Shown here: piece after piece, positions 45,141 through 55,844 of the stretch | Position numbering within the stretch: position 1 is the stretch's first letter | How the letters are laid out: every line of letters starts with the position of its first letter | From: Jutongia hominis | Lineage (GTDB): Bacteria > Bacillota > Clostridia > Lachnospirales > Lachnospiraceae | Direction: 5' to 3' | Assembly (NCBI RefSeq): GCF_014384965.1 | Contig: NZ_JACRSW010000031.1 | Coordinates: forward strand, 134,731-198,730 | DNA length: 64,000 bases | The notes under the pieces: generated by a model | Databases searched by the model: none | What the model was told of the DNA's origin: nothing | Seen by the model: only the letters and a program-made list of their open reading frames with translations | Position numbers and translations under genes: made by a program

Positions 45141-47456
45141 TTATAATTTCATTGTAAGCTGAATTCTTTGTTTTTGCAGATCGACACTCATTACTTTTAC
45201 ATCGACCACATCGCCTACGCTGACAACTTCAAGCGGATGCTTGACAAATTTCTTATCCGATAACTGTGAAATATGAACCAGCCCGTCCTGATGCACTCCG
45301 ATATCCACAAATGCACCAAAATCAATAACATTACGCACTGTTCCCTTTAAGATCATACCTTCTTTGAGGTCTTTCATCTCTAATACATCGGTACGAAGAA
45401 TCGGTTTTGGCATTTCTTCACGCGGATCTCTTGCCGGCTTTTCTAATTCTTTTAAGATATCCGTCAATGTGATCTCACCAACGCCAAGTTCTGCTGCCAT
45501 TTTCTTTTTATCTTTGACTTTCTTCATAATACCTAAAGAAGCTTTTGCCTCATCCCCGGTGTCTGCTGCCTGCTCAAAGGAAAGTTCTTTGTTTCCAAAA
45601 GCTTTTGCAAATGCAGCACCGAATGCCGTATTTGTATTGACTGCTTTGAATTCTTTCTTCTTTTCTTTTTTTACAGTTTTTTTCGTCGTTGTCTTCTTTT
45701 TTGCCTCGCTTTGCATCTTCTTTACATCATCCATTGTCATGCCAAGCTTATCAAGCAATGCATTGGCTGCGTCATAAGACTCCGGATGTACACTGGTTGC
45801 ATCGAGTGCATTGTCTCCGTCTAAGATTCTCATGAAACCGGCACATTGTTCAAAGGCTTTTGGTCCAAGCTTGGGTACTTTTAAAAGCTGCCTGCGATTC
45901 TTAAACTTACCGTTTTCTTCACGAAATACGACAATATTTTTTGCGATCGCTTTTGATATGCCCGAAATATATTCTAATAAAGAAGCAGAAGCTGTATTTA
46001 AGTCAACACCGACTTTATTTACACAGTCTTCTACCACACCCGATAAGGTCTCTGAAAGTTTCTTCTGGTTCATATCATGCTGATACTGACCGACACCGAT
46101 CGACTGCGGATCAATCTTTACTAATTCCGCTAACGGATCTTGCAAACGTCTTGCAATGGATACCGCACTTCTTTGTCCTACATCAAAATTCGGAAATTCC
46201 TCTGTAGCGAGTTTACTTGCCGAATAGACAGAAGCTCCTGCCTCATTTGTAATAATATATTGTACCGGTTTGTCAATCTCTTTTAGCATCTGTGCAATGA
46301 TCTGCTCGGATTCTCTGGAAGCCGTACCGTTTCCTACCGAGATCAGACCGATATCATATTTTGCAATAAGCTGTTTGACTACTTTTTTAGACTCTTCAAC
46401 CTTATTCTGTGGTGCTGTCGGAAAAATGACCGTAGTGTCAAGCACTTTGCCGGTTGCATCAACGACAGCCAGTTTACATCCGGTACGGAATGCCGGATCC
46501 CATCCAAGTACATTTTTGCCTGCGATCGGTGGCTGCATCAAAAGCTGTTCTAAGTTCTTACCAAAAACTTTGATCGCTCCATCTTCTGCTTTTTCTGTCA
46601 ATTCATTACGGATCTCCCTCTCGATTGCCGGTGCGATCAGACGCTTGTAACTGTCTTCTAACGCTTCTGCTAAGAGCGGTTCTGTATATTCATTTTCCTT
46701 GGTTACAACATTTTTCTTTAAATATTGTAAAATGCGTTCTTCCGGTGCTTCCATCTTTACTACAAGGAATTTTTCTTTCTCACCGCGATTCAGAGCAAGC
46801 ACACGATGTCCTGCCACTTTATTGATCTCTTCCTGATAATCATAGTACATTTCATAGACAGACTGTGCTTTTTCATCTTTGGCACCAGAAAGCAGTTTTC
46901 CTTCTTCAAAAGTCAGTTTACGGATATACATACGATATTCTGCATTATCAGAAATTTCTTCTGCAATGATATCTTTTGCACCATTGATCGCATCTTTGGC
47001 ATTTTCTACTTCTTTTTCCTCGGAAATATATTTTTCCGCTTCATCTTCTACCGGTGTAGAGCATTCCTGTTCCAAGATGTATGCAGCCAGTCCGTCAAGT
47101 CCTTTTTCTTTGGCGATCGTTGCTCTGGTTCTCCTCTTTGGACGATACGGACGATACAGATCGTCTACTACAACTTGTGTTTCTGCTTTTGTAATCTTTT
47201 CTTTTAATTCGTCTGTCAGCTTGCCCTGCTCTTCAATGCTTGCAAGTACCTGTGCTTTCTTTTCTTCGAGATTACGAAGATACACCAGACGTTCGTGCAG
47301 ATTACGAAGTTGTTCATCATTTAAGGAACCATGTGCTTCTTTACGGTAACGTGCGATAAAAGGGATTGTATTGCCTTCATCAATCAGCTTTACGGTAGCT
47401 TCTACCTGCCATAATTTTATATCTAATTCCTGCGCAATCTTCTTTAAAATATCCAT
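45141..47456 (-). CDS. tex: Tex-family RNA-binding S1 protein
   Basis: 771 residues: an N-terminal Tex domain with NTIPFIARYRKEAHGSL, a YqgF/RNase H-like fold (about 330-470, GWDPAFRTGCKLAVVD), helix-hairpin-helix motifs (about 490-560, NTASASLLEYISGISKAIAKNIV) and a C-terminal S1 domain (about 695-771, GTVRNVIDFGAFVDIGVHQDGLVHIS). Tex affects transcription. A lysine-rich linker of about 35 residues (TTKKTVKKEKKKEF) lies before the S1 part. The ATG at 47456 has GGAGAGG; an upstream in-frame start at 47486 lacks one. Confidence 0.93.
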   Translation of the reverse strand: MDILKKIAQELDIKLWQVEATVKLIDEGNTIPFIARYRKEAHGSLNDEQLRNLHERLVYLRNLEEKKAQVLASIEEQGKLTDELKEKITKAETQVVVDDLYRPYRPKRRTRATIAKEKGLDGLAAYILEQECSTPVEDEAEKYISEEKEVENAKDAINGAKDIIAEEISDNAEYRMYIRKLTFEEGKLLSGAKDEKAQSVYEMYYDYQEEINKVAGHRVLALNRGEKEKFLVVKMEAPEERILQYLKKNVVTKENEYTEPLLAEALEDSYKRLIAPAIEREIRNELTEKAEDGAIKVFGKNLEQLLMQPPIAGKNVLGWDPAFRTGCKLAVVDATGKVLDTTVIFPTAPQNKVEESKKVVKQLIAKYDIGLISVGNGTASRESEQIIAQMLKEIDKPVQYIITNEAGASVYSASKLATEEFPNFDVGQRSAVSIARRLQDPLAELVKIDPQSIGVGQYQHDMNQKKLSETLSGVVEDCVNKVGVDLNTASASLLEYISGISKAIAKNIVVFREENGKFKNRRQLLKVPKLGPKAFEQCAGFMRILDGDNALDATSVHPESYDAANALLDKLGMTMDDVKKMQSEAKKKTTTKKTVKKEKKKEFKAVNTNTAFGAAFAKAFGNKELSFEQAADTGDEAKASLGIMKKVKDKKKMAAELGVGEITLTDILKELEKPARDPREEMPKPILRTDVLEMKDLKEGMILKGTVRNVIDFGAFVDIGVHQDGLVHISQLSDKKFVKHPLEVVSVGDVVDVKVMSVDLQKQRIQLTMKL

Positions 47457-47534
47457 ATGCCTCTCCATTTCCAAACAATCTTTCACAAACTATTCCTGTC
47501 CTATCTGTCGAAACCAAAAATCACCCAATATGGC

Positions 47535-47567
47535 AGGAAGGCAGCTAACAAATGTAACTGCCTTCCT
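47535..47567 (-). terminator. Possible terminator of the hom-apgM-lysC unit
   Basis: Perfect 10-bp stem (AGGAAGGCAG / CTGCCTTCCT) with a 13-base loop, about 110 bases past lysC. The T-tract on the minus strand is separated by about 14 bases, so this is a weak or atypical terminator. Confidence 0.45.
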
Positions 47568-47676
47568 GTTTACGATATATTATTTTTTCGCGACAGCCTG
47601 ATCTGAATTTGATCTGAAATATCAAAATCCATGCACAACACATACCTGCATGTGCATCTATTGATCTATCTTTTTC

Positions 47677-48888
47677 TTATTTCTCCAATGCAAATGCATC
47701 ATGTACAGCCTGTGCTGCTACTTCTGTGTACTTCTGATCGATCAATACCGTAACACGGATCTCTGAAGTAGAGATCTGTCTGATATTTACACCTGCATCA
47801 TAAAGAGCTTCAAACATCTTTGCAGCAACACCCGGATTTGACATCATACCGGCACCTACTACAGATACTTTTGCTACATCTTTTACGATTGCCATCTTTT
47901 CACACTTTAAACTTGTATCTGCATGACGCTTTAATGTTTCCATTGCTACATCAGACATGTCCTCTGTTACGGTAAAACAGATATCCTGTGTTCCGCCATG
48001 TTCTACAGACTGTAAGATCATATCTACATTAACCTGATGATTTGCAAGATGCTGGAACAGCTTAAAGGCAACGCCCGGTTTATTCTCAAGACCTTCTACT
48101 GCGATCTGTGCAACATTTTTATCTGTGGCAACTCCACTAACTAACATTTTCTCCATTTTACTTTCCTCCTTTACAACTGTTCCTTCTGTCGTATTTAAAC
48201 TTGAACGTACTACTAACTGTACTCCGTATTTTTTAGCCATTTCTACGGAACGATTATGCAAAACGCCCGCACCAAGGCTTGCCAACTCAAGCATCTCATC
48301 ATAAGTGATCTCATCTAATTTACGTGCATTTGATACTACACGGGGATCTGCGGTAAAGACACCATCTACATCGGTATAGATCTCACAGGCATCTGCATGA
48401 AGAGCCGCTGCCAATGCAACTGCTGTTGTATCAGAACCACCACGGCCTAATGTGGTAAGATCATCATATTTGCTGATTCCCTGGAATCCTGTGATCACAA
48501 CAATACGACGATTGTCTAACTCAAATTTGATCCTTTCTGTATCAATCTTTTTGAGTCTGGCATTACCATAATCTGCTGTTGTATGCATTGCTACCTGAAA
48601 AGCATTCAATGATACCGCCGGCACTCCAAGAGAATCCATTGCCATTGCCATCAAAGCAACGGATGTCTGCTCACCTGTTGTCAAAAGCATATCTAATTCA
48701 CGACGGGAAGCCTTCGGATTGATGTCTTTTGCCATATCCAAAAGTACATCTGTCTGCTTACCCATAGCAGAAAGTACAACGACAACCTGATTTCCTTTTT
48801 TATAATCTTCAATACAACGTTTTGCTACATTAAAGATTCTTTCTTTGTTGGCAACCGATGTGCCACCAAACTTCTTTACTACTAACAT
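47677..48888 (-). CDS. lysC: Aspartate kinase
   Basis: 403 residues. The N-terminal kinase has VVKKFGGTSVANKERI (Lys and Gly-Gly-Thr-Ser of the aspartokinase motif) and TLGRGGSDTTAVALAAAL; the C-terminal part carries two ACT domains (about 265-400). It phosphorylates aspartate, the first step for Lys, Met, Thr. The gene has the usual short monofunctional length. It is 18 bases after the apgM stop, in one unit with hom. Confidence 0.95.
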   Translation of the reverse strand: MLVVKKFGGTSVANKERIFNVAKRCIEDYKKGNQVVVVLSAMGKQTDVLLDMAKDINPKASRRELDMLLTTGEQTSVALMAMAMDSLGVPAVSLNAFQVAMHTTADYGNARLKKIDTERIKFELDNRRIVVITGFQGISKYDDLTTLGRGGSDTTAVALAAALHADACEIYTDVDGVFTADPRVVSNARKLDEITYDEMLELASLGAGVLHNRSVEMAKKYGVQLVVRSSLNTTEGTVVKEESKMEKMLVSGVATDKNVAQIAVEGLENKPGVAFKLFQHLANHQVNVDMILQSVEHGGTQDICFTVTEDMSDVAMETLKRHADTSLKCEKMAIVKDVAKVSVVGAGMMSNPGVAAKMFEALYDAGVNIRQISTSEIRVTVLIDQKYTEVAAQAVHDAFALEK

Positions 48889-48905
48889 AGTATCCTCCTA
48901 TCTAT

Positions 48906-50108
48906 TTACTTTTCTAATAGTTTACTCATCAATGTGTATCCCTGTTCCACTACAACGCCACTCTTCTTGGCATCTGCTTCATTATACAAACCGTCAAACT
49001 TTTTGTCTACCCTGCTATCATATAACATATATGGCACAGGATCTGAAGTATGGGTACGGCAGGCGATCGGAGTCGGATGATCCGGCATTACAAGAATACG
49101 GAAATCTTCACCGGACTGTTCCATTTTCTCTACAACAGTAGAAAGCACTCTGTTATCCACATATTCGATTGCTTTGATCTTACGCTCTAAACTTCCCTGG
49201 TGTCCCATTTCATCCGGTGCTTCCATATGAATATATACAAAATCAAATCCATCTTCTAAAAGAGCTTTGACCGCTGCATCTGCTTTGCCTTCCCAGTTTG
49301 TCTCAAGAGTGCCGTCAGCACCCTCAACATCAATATTGGTCATTTCGGCACCTACTGCAATGCCTTTTAAAAGATCAACCGCAGAGATCATTGCACCCTT
49401 TTTATGGAATTTTCCTTCAAAGGAATCTAAGATCGGTTTTGTACCGGCTCCCCAGAACCAGATCGAATTAGCTTTATTCAAGCCTTTTTTCGCACGCTCT
49501 ACATTCAGTGGATGATTGTTTAAGATATCATAACTGCGTTTCATCATTTCACGAAGTTTTGCATCCTGTGGAAGATATTGTCCAATCTTTTTGCCGAGGA
49601 CATCATGCGGCGGTGTCAGTTCTACAACTTCACCCTTATCCCAAATCGTCAGGTGACGATAGCTTGTTCCTACATAATGCTGATAGATTTCATCATTCAT
49701 TTCTTTCTGGATCGCTTCCATTAAAACAGCAGCATCTTTTGTTGATATCTCGCTTGAACTATGATCAATGATCGTCTTTTCTTCATAAGGAAGATCATCA
49801 TCCGATACCGTTACGATATTACAACGGATCGCAATATCGGTATCTTTCATTGGAACACCGATACTTAATGCTTCCAGCGGAGAACGTCCTGTATAATATT
49901 TTTTTGGATCATATCCCAATACAGCTAAGTTTGCTGTATCACTGCCCGGTTTCATTCCTTCCGGGATCGTATGAGCCAATCCAATCTCTGATCTCTTAGC
50001 AAGAACATCCATCGTTGGTGTCTTTGCATATGCAAGAGGCGTCTTTCCTCCGATCTCGGCAATCGGTTCATCTGCCATGCCATCACCTAACACTACAATA
50101 TACTTCAT
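48906..50108 (-). CDS. apgM: Archaeal-type (cofactor-independent) phosphoglycerate mutase family, possible homoserine kinase
   Basis: 400 residues of the alkaline phosphatase superfamily. MKYIVVLGDGMADEP and GLAHTIPEGMKPGSDTANLAVLGYDP are the ApgM signature. The catalytic Asp/Ser are present (GDGMAD, GSDTAN), and IHMEAPDEMGHQG and VMPDHPTPI hold metal ligands. The gene sits between homoserine dehydrogenase and aspartate kinase. Some members in this position have been proposed, and in a few bacteria shown, to act as homoserine kinase, which this window otherwise lacks. Glycolytic mutase is the alternative. Confidence 0.8.
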   Translation of the reverse strand: MKYIVVLGDGMADEPIAEIGGKTPLAYAKTPTMDVLAKRSEIGLAHTIPEGMKPGSDTANLAVLGYDPKKYYTGRSPLEALSIGVPMKDTDIAIRCNIVTVSDDDLPYEEKTIIDHSSSEISTKDAAVLMEAIQKEMNDEIYQHYVGTSYRHLTIWDKGEVVELTPPHDVLGKKIGQYLPQDAKLREMMKRSYDILNNHPLNVERAKKGLNKANSIWFWGAGTKPILDSFEGKFHKKGAMISAVDLLKGIAVGAEMTNIDVEGADGTLETNWEGKADAAVKALLEDGFDFVYIHMEAPDEMGHQGSLERKIKAIEYVDNRVLSTVVEKMEQSGEDFRILVMPDHPTPIACRTHTSDPVPYMLYDSRVDKKFDGLYNEADAKKSGVVVEQGYTLMSKLLEK

Positions 50109-50141
50109 CTTTTCGTCCTTCTTTCCGAATATACTATGAAT

Positions 50142-51353
50142 CTATGCATCAAAACGAATCTTATTGATAATCTCCATTTCTTTTGCTGCCTGTTCATAAA
50201 CAGCTTCTGTGATCTCTTCTGTCACAAAACCAAATTCATCATCAAATCCCGCATCAACAGCTGTAATCTTACCAAATAATTTAGCTGCCTGCTCTTGTAC
50301 CTCATCTTTTGTACCTTTTACACGGACAAAAAATTTAGACTTTACTTCATCCATTGGCATTAATGCTAGTTTTTCATGATCCCATAATGTTCTCATGTTG
50401 ACATTGACATGCTTTGCTTCATCGATCACATCTGATACTACTGCACTTGCTGTAGCAAGCTTTCCGGCACCCTGACCATAGAACATAACATCGCCAACCA
50501 TATTTCCTTTTACTAAAATTGCATTAAACACACCATCTACACTATATAACGGATGTTCTGATGTGATCAGCTTCGGAGCAACCATAGCAGAGACTTTGTC
50601 TCCTACTTTTTTGCTGGAACCAAAGATTTTGACTTTAGCACCGATCTTTTTTGCATAGCAGATATCCCGGTCTGTGATCTTTGTAATACCCTCTGTATAA
50701 ATATCTTCAAAATCAAGCTGTTTGCCATATGCTAAAGAAGTAAGGATCGCAATCTTACGACACGCATCATATCCTTCTACATCCGCTGTCGGATCTTTTT
50801 CTGCATAACCTTTGTCCTGTGCATCCTTTAATACGGTATCAAATGCAGATCCGTTATTGGTCATCTCTGTCAGAATATAGTTTGTTGTACCATTTAAGAT
50901 ACCTGAAATTTCAAGGATCTCATCCGGCGCGAGCGAGATCTTTAACGGACGGATGATCGGAATACCGCCACCGACACTTGCTTCAAACAGGAAATTAACA
51001 TTGTGCTCCTGAGCGATCTCTAACAATTCAGGTCCATATGCCGCAACAAGTGCTTTATTCGATGTGCTGACACTTTTGCCGCTTTCTAAAGATGCCTTTA
51101 CAAATTCATAGGCAGGATGAACGCCACCCATTGTTTCAACAACAATCTGTACGTCCGGATCATTTTTGATCTCTTCAAAATCATGGACAATCATATCCTG
51201 AACCGGATCTCCCGGAAAATCTCTTAGGTCAAGGACAGATTTTACTCTGATCTCTTCGCCGGCTCTCTTTGTAATAAGATCTGCATTTTCCTTTAAAATC
51301 TCTACTACACCGGAACCAACGGTACCATAGCCTAATACACTAACGTTAATCAT
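50142..51353 (-). CDS. hom: Homoserine dehydrogenase
   Basis: 403 residues. NVSVLGYGTVGSGVVEIL is the NAD(P)-binding loop; ASVGGGIPIIRPLK and GILNGTTNYILTEM with DVEGYDA and catalytic Lys/Asp are the catalytic domain. The C-terminal 75 residues (FFVRVKGTKDE... ) are ACT-like, probably threonine-feedback. It reduces aspartate semialdehyde to homoserine. It heads hom-apgM-lysC, 36 bases downstream of prfB's stop. Confidence 0.94.
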   Translation of the reverse strand: MINVSVLGYGTVGSGVVEILKENADLITKRAGEEIRVKSVLDLRDFPGDPVQDMIVHDFEEIKNDPDVQIVVETMGGVHPAYEFVKASLESGKSVSTSNKALVAAYGPELLEIAQEHNVNFLFEASVGGGIPIIRPLKISLAPDEILEISGILNGTTNYILTEMTNNGSAFDTVLKDAQDKGYAEKDPTADVEGYDACRKIAILTSLAYGKQLDFEDIYTEGITKITDRDICYAKKIGAKVKIFGSSKKVGDKVSAMVAPKLITSEHPLYSVDGVFNAILVKGNMVGDVMFYGQGAGKLATASAVVSDVIDEAKHVNVNMRTLWDHEKLALMPMDEVKSKFFVRVKGTKDEVQEQAAKLFGKITAVDAGFDDEFGFVTEEITEAVYEQAAKEMEIINKIRFDA

Positions 51354-51389
51354 GTTTTCCTCCTTTTTCTGCCTGGCAGTCTTGTATTT

Positions 51390-52494
51390 TTATTTTGTGA
51401 TCCATGCTAAATATGCATTGATAAACGGATCAATATTACCATCTAAAACATTCTGTACATTTCCGACTTCTGCATTCGTACGATGATCTTTTACCATCGT
51501 ATACGGCTGCATAACATACGAGCGGATCTGGCTTCCCCAGCCAATTTCCTTTGACTCGCCACGAATGCCATTTGCTTTATCGATCTGTTCCTGCTGTTTG
51601 AGTATAAAAAGTTTTGCTTTTAACATCTGCATTGCTTTGTCTTTGTTCATATGCTGTGAACGCTCATTCTGACATTGTACGACAATTCCTGTAGGGAAAT
51701 GTGTGATTCGGATAGCCGATGAAGTCTTATTGATATGCTGTCCGCCTGCACCGCTGGAACGATAGGTGTCAATACGGATATCGTCATCATTGATCTCTAC
51801 ATCCAGATCTTCTTCAATATCGGGCATAACATCACACGATACAAAGGATGTCTGACGTTTTCCTGCTGCATTAAATGGTGAAATACGCACCAGACGATGT
51901 ACACCATGTTCTGACTTTAAATAGCCATATACATTCAGGCCGGATATCTGCAAAGTGACAGATTTGTAACCGGCTTCATCACCATCCAGAAAATCAAGCA
52001 TTTCTACCTGAAATCCTTTTTTTTCTGCCCATCTTTGGTACATACGGCAAAGCATTGATGCCCAGTCACAACTCTCTGTTCCGCCGGCTCCTGCATGTAA
52101 CGTCAGAATCGCATTATTCTTATCATATTCTCCACTTAGCAAAGTCTCTATACGAAGCTCTTCGAATTGCTGCTTAAATTCTTCAAGTGATTCTGCTACT
52201 TCTGATACGATATCCGTGTCGCCTTCTTCTTCACCGATCTCGATCAATGTAAGCATATCTTCTCTGTCGTTACACAAAGTTTCGTATCGTTCTATTGTTG
52301 TCTTTAGTTTCTTACATTCTTGTACTACTGCTGTCGAATGGTCCGGATTATCCCAAAAACCCGGTTCTTCCATTGTTTTCTCTAATTCTTCAACCCTGTC
52401 TTTTTTATTAGCAAGGTCAAAGTGAGTTCCCCATTTCAAGCAGTGGCTGTTCGTAATTTGATAATTCCATCTTCATGTTATCAAATTCTACCAT
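51390..52494 (-). CDS. prfB: Peptide chain release factor 2, programmed +1 frameshift
   Basis: 367 residues after one +1 shift. The first part starts at ATG 52494 (MVEFDNMKMELSNYEQ) and runs to CTT TGA C (TGA at 52417-52419) preceded by GGGG six bases earlier; the second part continues D L A N K K D in the next frame. RF2 motifs: HGVHRLVRISPFNAAGKRQTSF (SPF codon-recognition) and SSGAGGQHINKTSSAIRITH (GGQ). Low RF2 slows UGA termination and promotes shifting, which autoregulates the protein. Upstream gene is secA. Confidence 0.95.
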
Positions 52495-52543
52495 CAACTC
52501 ACCTCTTTCTATTCGGATCGTTTCTGATCCTTTGTGCTGTGTT

Positions 52544-55108
52544 TTAAAATTTCTTTCCACAGCACATTTTATATTTCTTTCCACTTCCACATGGGCATGG
52601 ATCGTTTGGCTGAATCTTCTTGCCTTCTCTTTTCTTTGGTGTGGCAACTGCAGAATCATCTTTGTTTGTTCCGGTTACCTGCGCAACCTGTTCACGCTCT
52701 ACTTTCTGTTCGATCTGAACATGCATCATCGCTTTAACGGTTTCTTCTGAAATCGCATCGATCATTGCATCAAACATTTCAAATCCGGCAAATTTATATT
52801 CTACTACCGGATCTCTCTGACCAAATGCCTGTAAACCGATTCCCTGACGAAGCTGATCCATATCATCAATGTGATCCATCCATTTGTGATCGATGACTTT
52901 CAATAAAATGATACGTTCTACTTCACGGATCTGATCAGGATCAGGGAATTCTGCTTCTTTTTCTTCATAAACTTTGACAGCTTCTTCTTTTAATTGCTGT
53001 AAAAGTTCATCTTTCTTCATATGCTTGATCTGTTCTTCTGTCAATACGATCTTCTTCATCGGAATGATCGGACGAAGTACATTATTCAACTCTGCAAGAT
53101 CCCAATCTTCCGGAAGTGCATCATCATTGATGATCGAATTCACATAATGCTCTACCACATCCGTGATCATCTTGTAGATCGTATCGCGCATGCTCTCGCC
53201 ATCGAGTACCTGACGACGCTCTTTATAGATTACTTCACGCTGCTCGTTGTTGACACGGTCAAATTCAAGCAGGTTCTTTCTGATACCAAAGTTATTACCT
53301 TCGATCTTCTTTTGTGCACCTTCGATCGCATTCGAAAGCATCTTATGTTCGATCTGCTCTCCCTCCGGCATTGCTTCAAACAGCCCCATCAAACGTTCTG
53401 ATCCAAACAGACGCATCAGATCATCTTCGAGAGAAATATAAAATCTTGATTCACCCGGATCACCCTGACGACCGGCACGACCACGTAACTGGTTATCAAT
53501 ACGACGTGATTCATGACGTTCGGTACCAATGATCTTTAATCCTCCAAGTTCCTTTACGCCTTCACCAAGCTTGATATCGGTACCACGACCTGCCATATTT
53601 GTTGCGATCGTTACAGCACCCTTCTGTCCGGCATCTGCAATGATCTCTGCTTCTAATTCATGGAATTTCGCATTTAAGACCTTATGCGGAATTCCTTTCT
53701 TTTGTAACTTTTTGCTCAGATATTCAGAAGTATCGATCGCAATCGTACCGACTAAGACTGGCTGTCCTTTTTCATGGGCTTGTGCAATGTCTTCTACAAC
53801 GGCATTGAATTTTTCTTCTTTTGTCTTATAAACCACATCATTATAATCAATTCGTGCGATCGGAAGGTTGGTTGGAACTTCCACTACGTCCATACCATAG
53901 ATCTCACGGAATTCCTTTTCCTCTGTCAGAGCAGTACCGGTCATACCTGACTTCTTTGCATATTTATTAAAGAAGTTCTGGAATGTGATCGTAGCTAATG
54001 TCTTACTCTCTCTCTTTACTTTTACATGCTCTTTTGCCTCGATCGCCTGATGCAATCCATCAGAGAAACGACGACCCGGCATGATACGGCCTGTAAATTC
54101 ATCAACGATCAGGACTTCATCATCTTTGACAACATAATCTTTATCCTTAAACATCAATGAATGTGCGCGAAGTGCAAGGTTGATATTATGCTGTAATTCC
54201 AGATTATCAGGATCAGCAAGATTGTCTACCTGGAAGAAACGTTCTGCCTTGCGGACACCTTCTTCTGTAAGGTTTACATTCTTATCTTTCTCATCTACAA
54301 CATAATCACCTGTTTCTTCCTCTTCTTCATTCATCAGAATATCCATTTTAGATAATTCTTTTGCCGTACCTCTTGTCAACTGTTTCACAAAGATATCACA
54401 GGCTTCATATAGCTTCGTTGACTTCCCGCTCTGTCCTGAAATGATCAATGGTGTTCTTGCTTCATCAATTAAAACAGAGTCGACCTCATCGATGATCGCA
54501 TAATGTAATTCTCTTTGTACTAATTCTTCTTTATATACAACCATATTATCACGCAGATAATCGAAACCTAATTCATTGTTTGTCGCATATGTAATATCGC
54601 AATTATAGGCTGCTCTTCTTTCATCGTTATCAAGATTATTTAGGATTACACCAACGGTCAGACCGAGGAATTCATGTACTTTACCCATCCACTCAGCATC
54701 ACGTTTTGCCAGATAATCATTGACGGTAACGATATGAACACCTTTTCCTTCCAATGCATTCAGATAAGCAGGAAGTGTCGATACCAACGTTTTACCTTCA
54801 CCGGTACGCATCTCTGTAATACGTCCCTGATGTAAGATCACACCACCAATCAACTGTACATGATAATGACGCATACCGAGTACACGGGTTGCTGCTTCAC
54901 GTACGGTAGCATATGCTTCCGGCAAAATATCATCCAATGTCTCTCCATTGGCAAGACGTTCCTTAAACTCCGGTGTCTTTGCCTGTAACTCTTCATCGGT
55001 CATCTTTTCAAATTCCGGTGCTAACGCTTCAATCTTATCCACGATTGGCAAAATTCTTTTTACTTCATGCTGACTATGTGTTCCAAATATCTTGCTAAAT
55101 AAACTCAT
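52544..55108 (-). CDS. secA: Protein translocase subunit SecA
   Basis: 854 residues. N-terminal [19 protein letters not shown]; Walker A MRTGEGKT (about 100), Walker B with [13 protein letters not shown] (about 210), GTDIKLG and [11 protein letters not shown] (about 490-530) of the motor; and a C-terminal SEC-C zinc motif [16 protein letters not shown]. It drives preprotein export through SecYEG. An acidic insertion of about 20 residues ([16 protein letters not shown]) sits near 270. The ATG at 55108 is chosen over an upstream one at 55141. hpf, common upstream of secA in Firmicutes, is not adjacent here. Confidence 0.96.
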   Translation of the reverse strand: MSLFSKIFGTHSQHEVKRILPIVDKIEALAPEFEKMTDEELQAKTPEFKERLANGETLDDILPEAYATVREAATRVLGMRHYHVQLIGGVILHQGRITEMRTGEGKTLVSTLPAYLNALEGKGVHIVTVNDYLAKRDAEWMGKVHEFLGLTVGVILNNLDNDERRAAYNCDITYATNNELGFDYLRDNMVVYKEELVQRELHYAIIDEVDSVLIDEARTPLIISGQSGKSTKLYEACDIFVKQLTRGTAKELSKMDILMNEEEEETGDYVVDEKDKNVNLTEEGVRKAERFFQVDNLADPDNLELQHNINLALRAHSLMFKDKDYVVKDDEVLIVDEFTGRIMPGRRFSDGLHQAIEAKEHVKVKRESKTLATITFQNFFNKYAKKSGMTGTALTEEKEFREIYGMDVVEVPTNLPIARIDYNDVVYKTKEEKFNAVVEDIAQAHEKGQPVLVGTIAIDTSEYLSKKLQKKGIPHKVLNAKFHELEAEIIADAGQKGAVTIATNMAGRGTDIKLGEGVKELGGLKIIGTERHESRRIDNQLRGRAGRQGDPGESRFYISLEDDLMRLFGSERLMGLFEAMPEGEQIEHKMLSNAIEGAQKKIEGNNFGIRKNLLEFDRVNNEQREVIYKERRQVLDGESMRDTIYKMITDVVEHYVNSIINDDALPEDWDLAELNNVLRPIIPMKKIVLTEEQIKHMKKDELLQQLKEEAVKVYEEKEAEFPDPDQIREVERIILLKVIDHKWMDHIDDMDQLRQGIGLQAFGQRDPVVEYKFAGFEMFDAMIDAISEETVKAMMHVQIEQKVEREQVAQVTGTNKDDSAVATPKKREGKKIQPNDPCPCGSGKKYKMCCGKKF

Positions 55109-55383
55109 ATATTTCGCTCCTATCCACCTGCTTGCTCCCAATCAAAAGGAATACTCCTTTTTATTTTCAAGACTGCAGGCAAGTAATCTGTCTTCTTCTC
55201 TTTTTAAAGAGGGTTTGAAAATACCAAACCAATCTAAAGTATAGCATTAAATGATTTTCAAAGCAACTCTTTTATCTCCCTGCTTTTTCTACATTTTTCA
55301 ACGCTATGAATGCTTTTTTATAAGCATCTTCTTAAATACGCTATATAAAGCGGATATTATTTTACAAATTTATATGTATTAAT
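55109..55383. other. Spacer upstream of secA
   Basis: 275 bases of AT-rich DNA between secA and the repeat array. I see no ORF of interest and no certain promoter. This is where hpf often lies in related genomes. Confidence 0.4.
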
Positions 55384-55698
55384 GAAAAAGCGCAAAGCCG
55401 GCACGTTGCACTACAAGAATTGCTAAAGCAATTCTTGTTGATGTACCTCTACTATATGAGCAATTTCCTATTCCATAAAAAAGTGCAAAACCAGCGCTTT
55501 GCTATGTGTACCACCACTGTACGAGCAATTTCCTATTCCATAAAAAAGTGCAAAGCCGGCGCGTTGCACTACAAGAATTGCTAAAGCAATTCTTGTTGAT
55601 GTACCTCTACTATATGAGCAGTTTCCTATTCCACGAAAAAGCGCAAAGCCTGCGCTTTGCTATGTGTACCACCACTGTACGAGCAGTTTCCTATTCCA
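55384..55698 (-). repeat. Tandem array of the dispersed terminator repeat, copy D (2 x 157 bp)
   Basis: Two near-identical 157-bp units in tandem (55384-55540 and 55541-55698). Each unit has a long module (two hairpins and tail, about 92 bp) and a short module (one hairpin and tail, about 65 bp). Tail consensus GTACCACTACTGTACGAGCA / TTTCCTATTCC recurs four times. The minus-strand order is the same as at copies A-C. It lies between an ABC transporter gene and secA. Not a CRISPR: no unique spacers. Confidence 0.9.
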
Positions 55699-55699
55699 T

Positions 55700-55755
55700 G
55701 AAAAAACAGCTTTATCCAAAATGCTCTGCCTGTATTGCACTTTGTATAAAGCTGT
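55700..55755 (-). terminator. Terminator of the MarR-ABC exporter unit
   Basis: Minus-strand stem ACAGCTTTAT / ATAAAGCTGT closing a 30-base loop, followed by TTTTTT. It lies about 90 bases past the ABC stop and directly before the repeat array. Confidence 0.7.
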
Positions 55756-55844
55756 CTGTCTTTTCTGTCTCTGTATCTCTATCCTTCAGCAAACAGTTAC
55801 CAATGATATGGGAACTTTGCCACTCCAATGCAGTTGCCGCTATA

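Noticed and set aside
51390..52659. prfB as a frameshifted pseudogene
   Set aside because: The break falls exactly at the known programmed site (CTT TGA C) at the known place in RF2.
55384..55698. CRISPR array
   Set aside because: Regular recurrence, but the whole 157-bp unit repeats and there are no unique spacers or cas genes.
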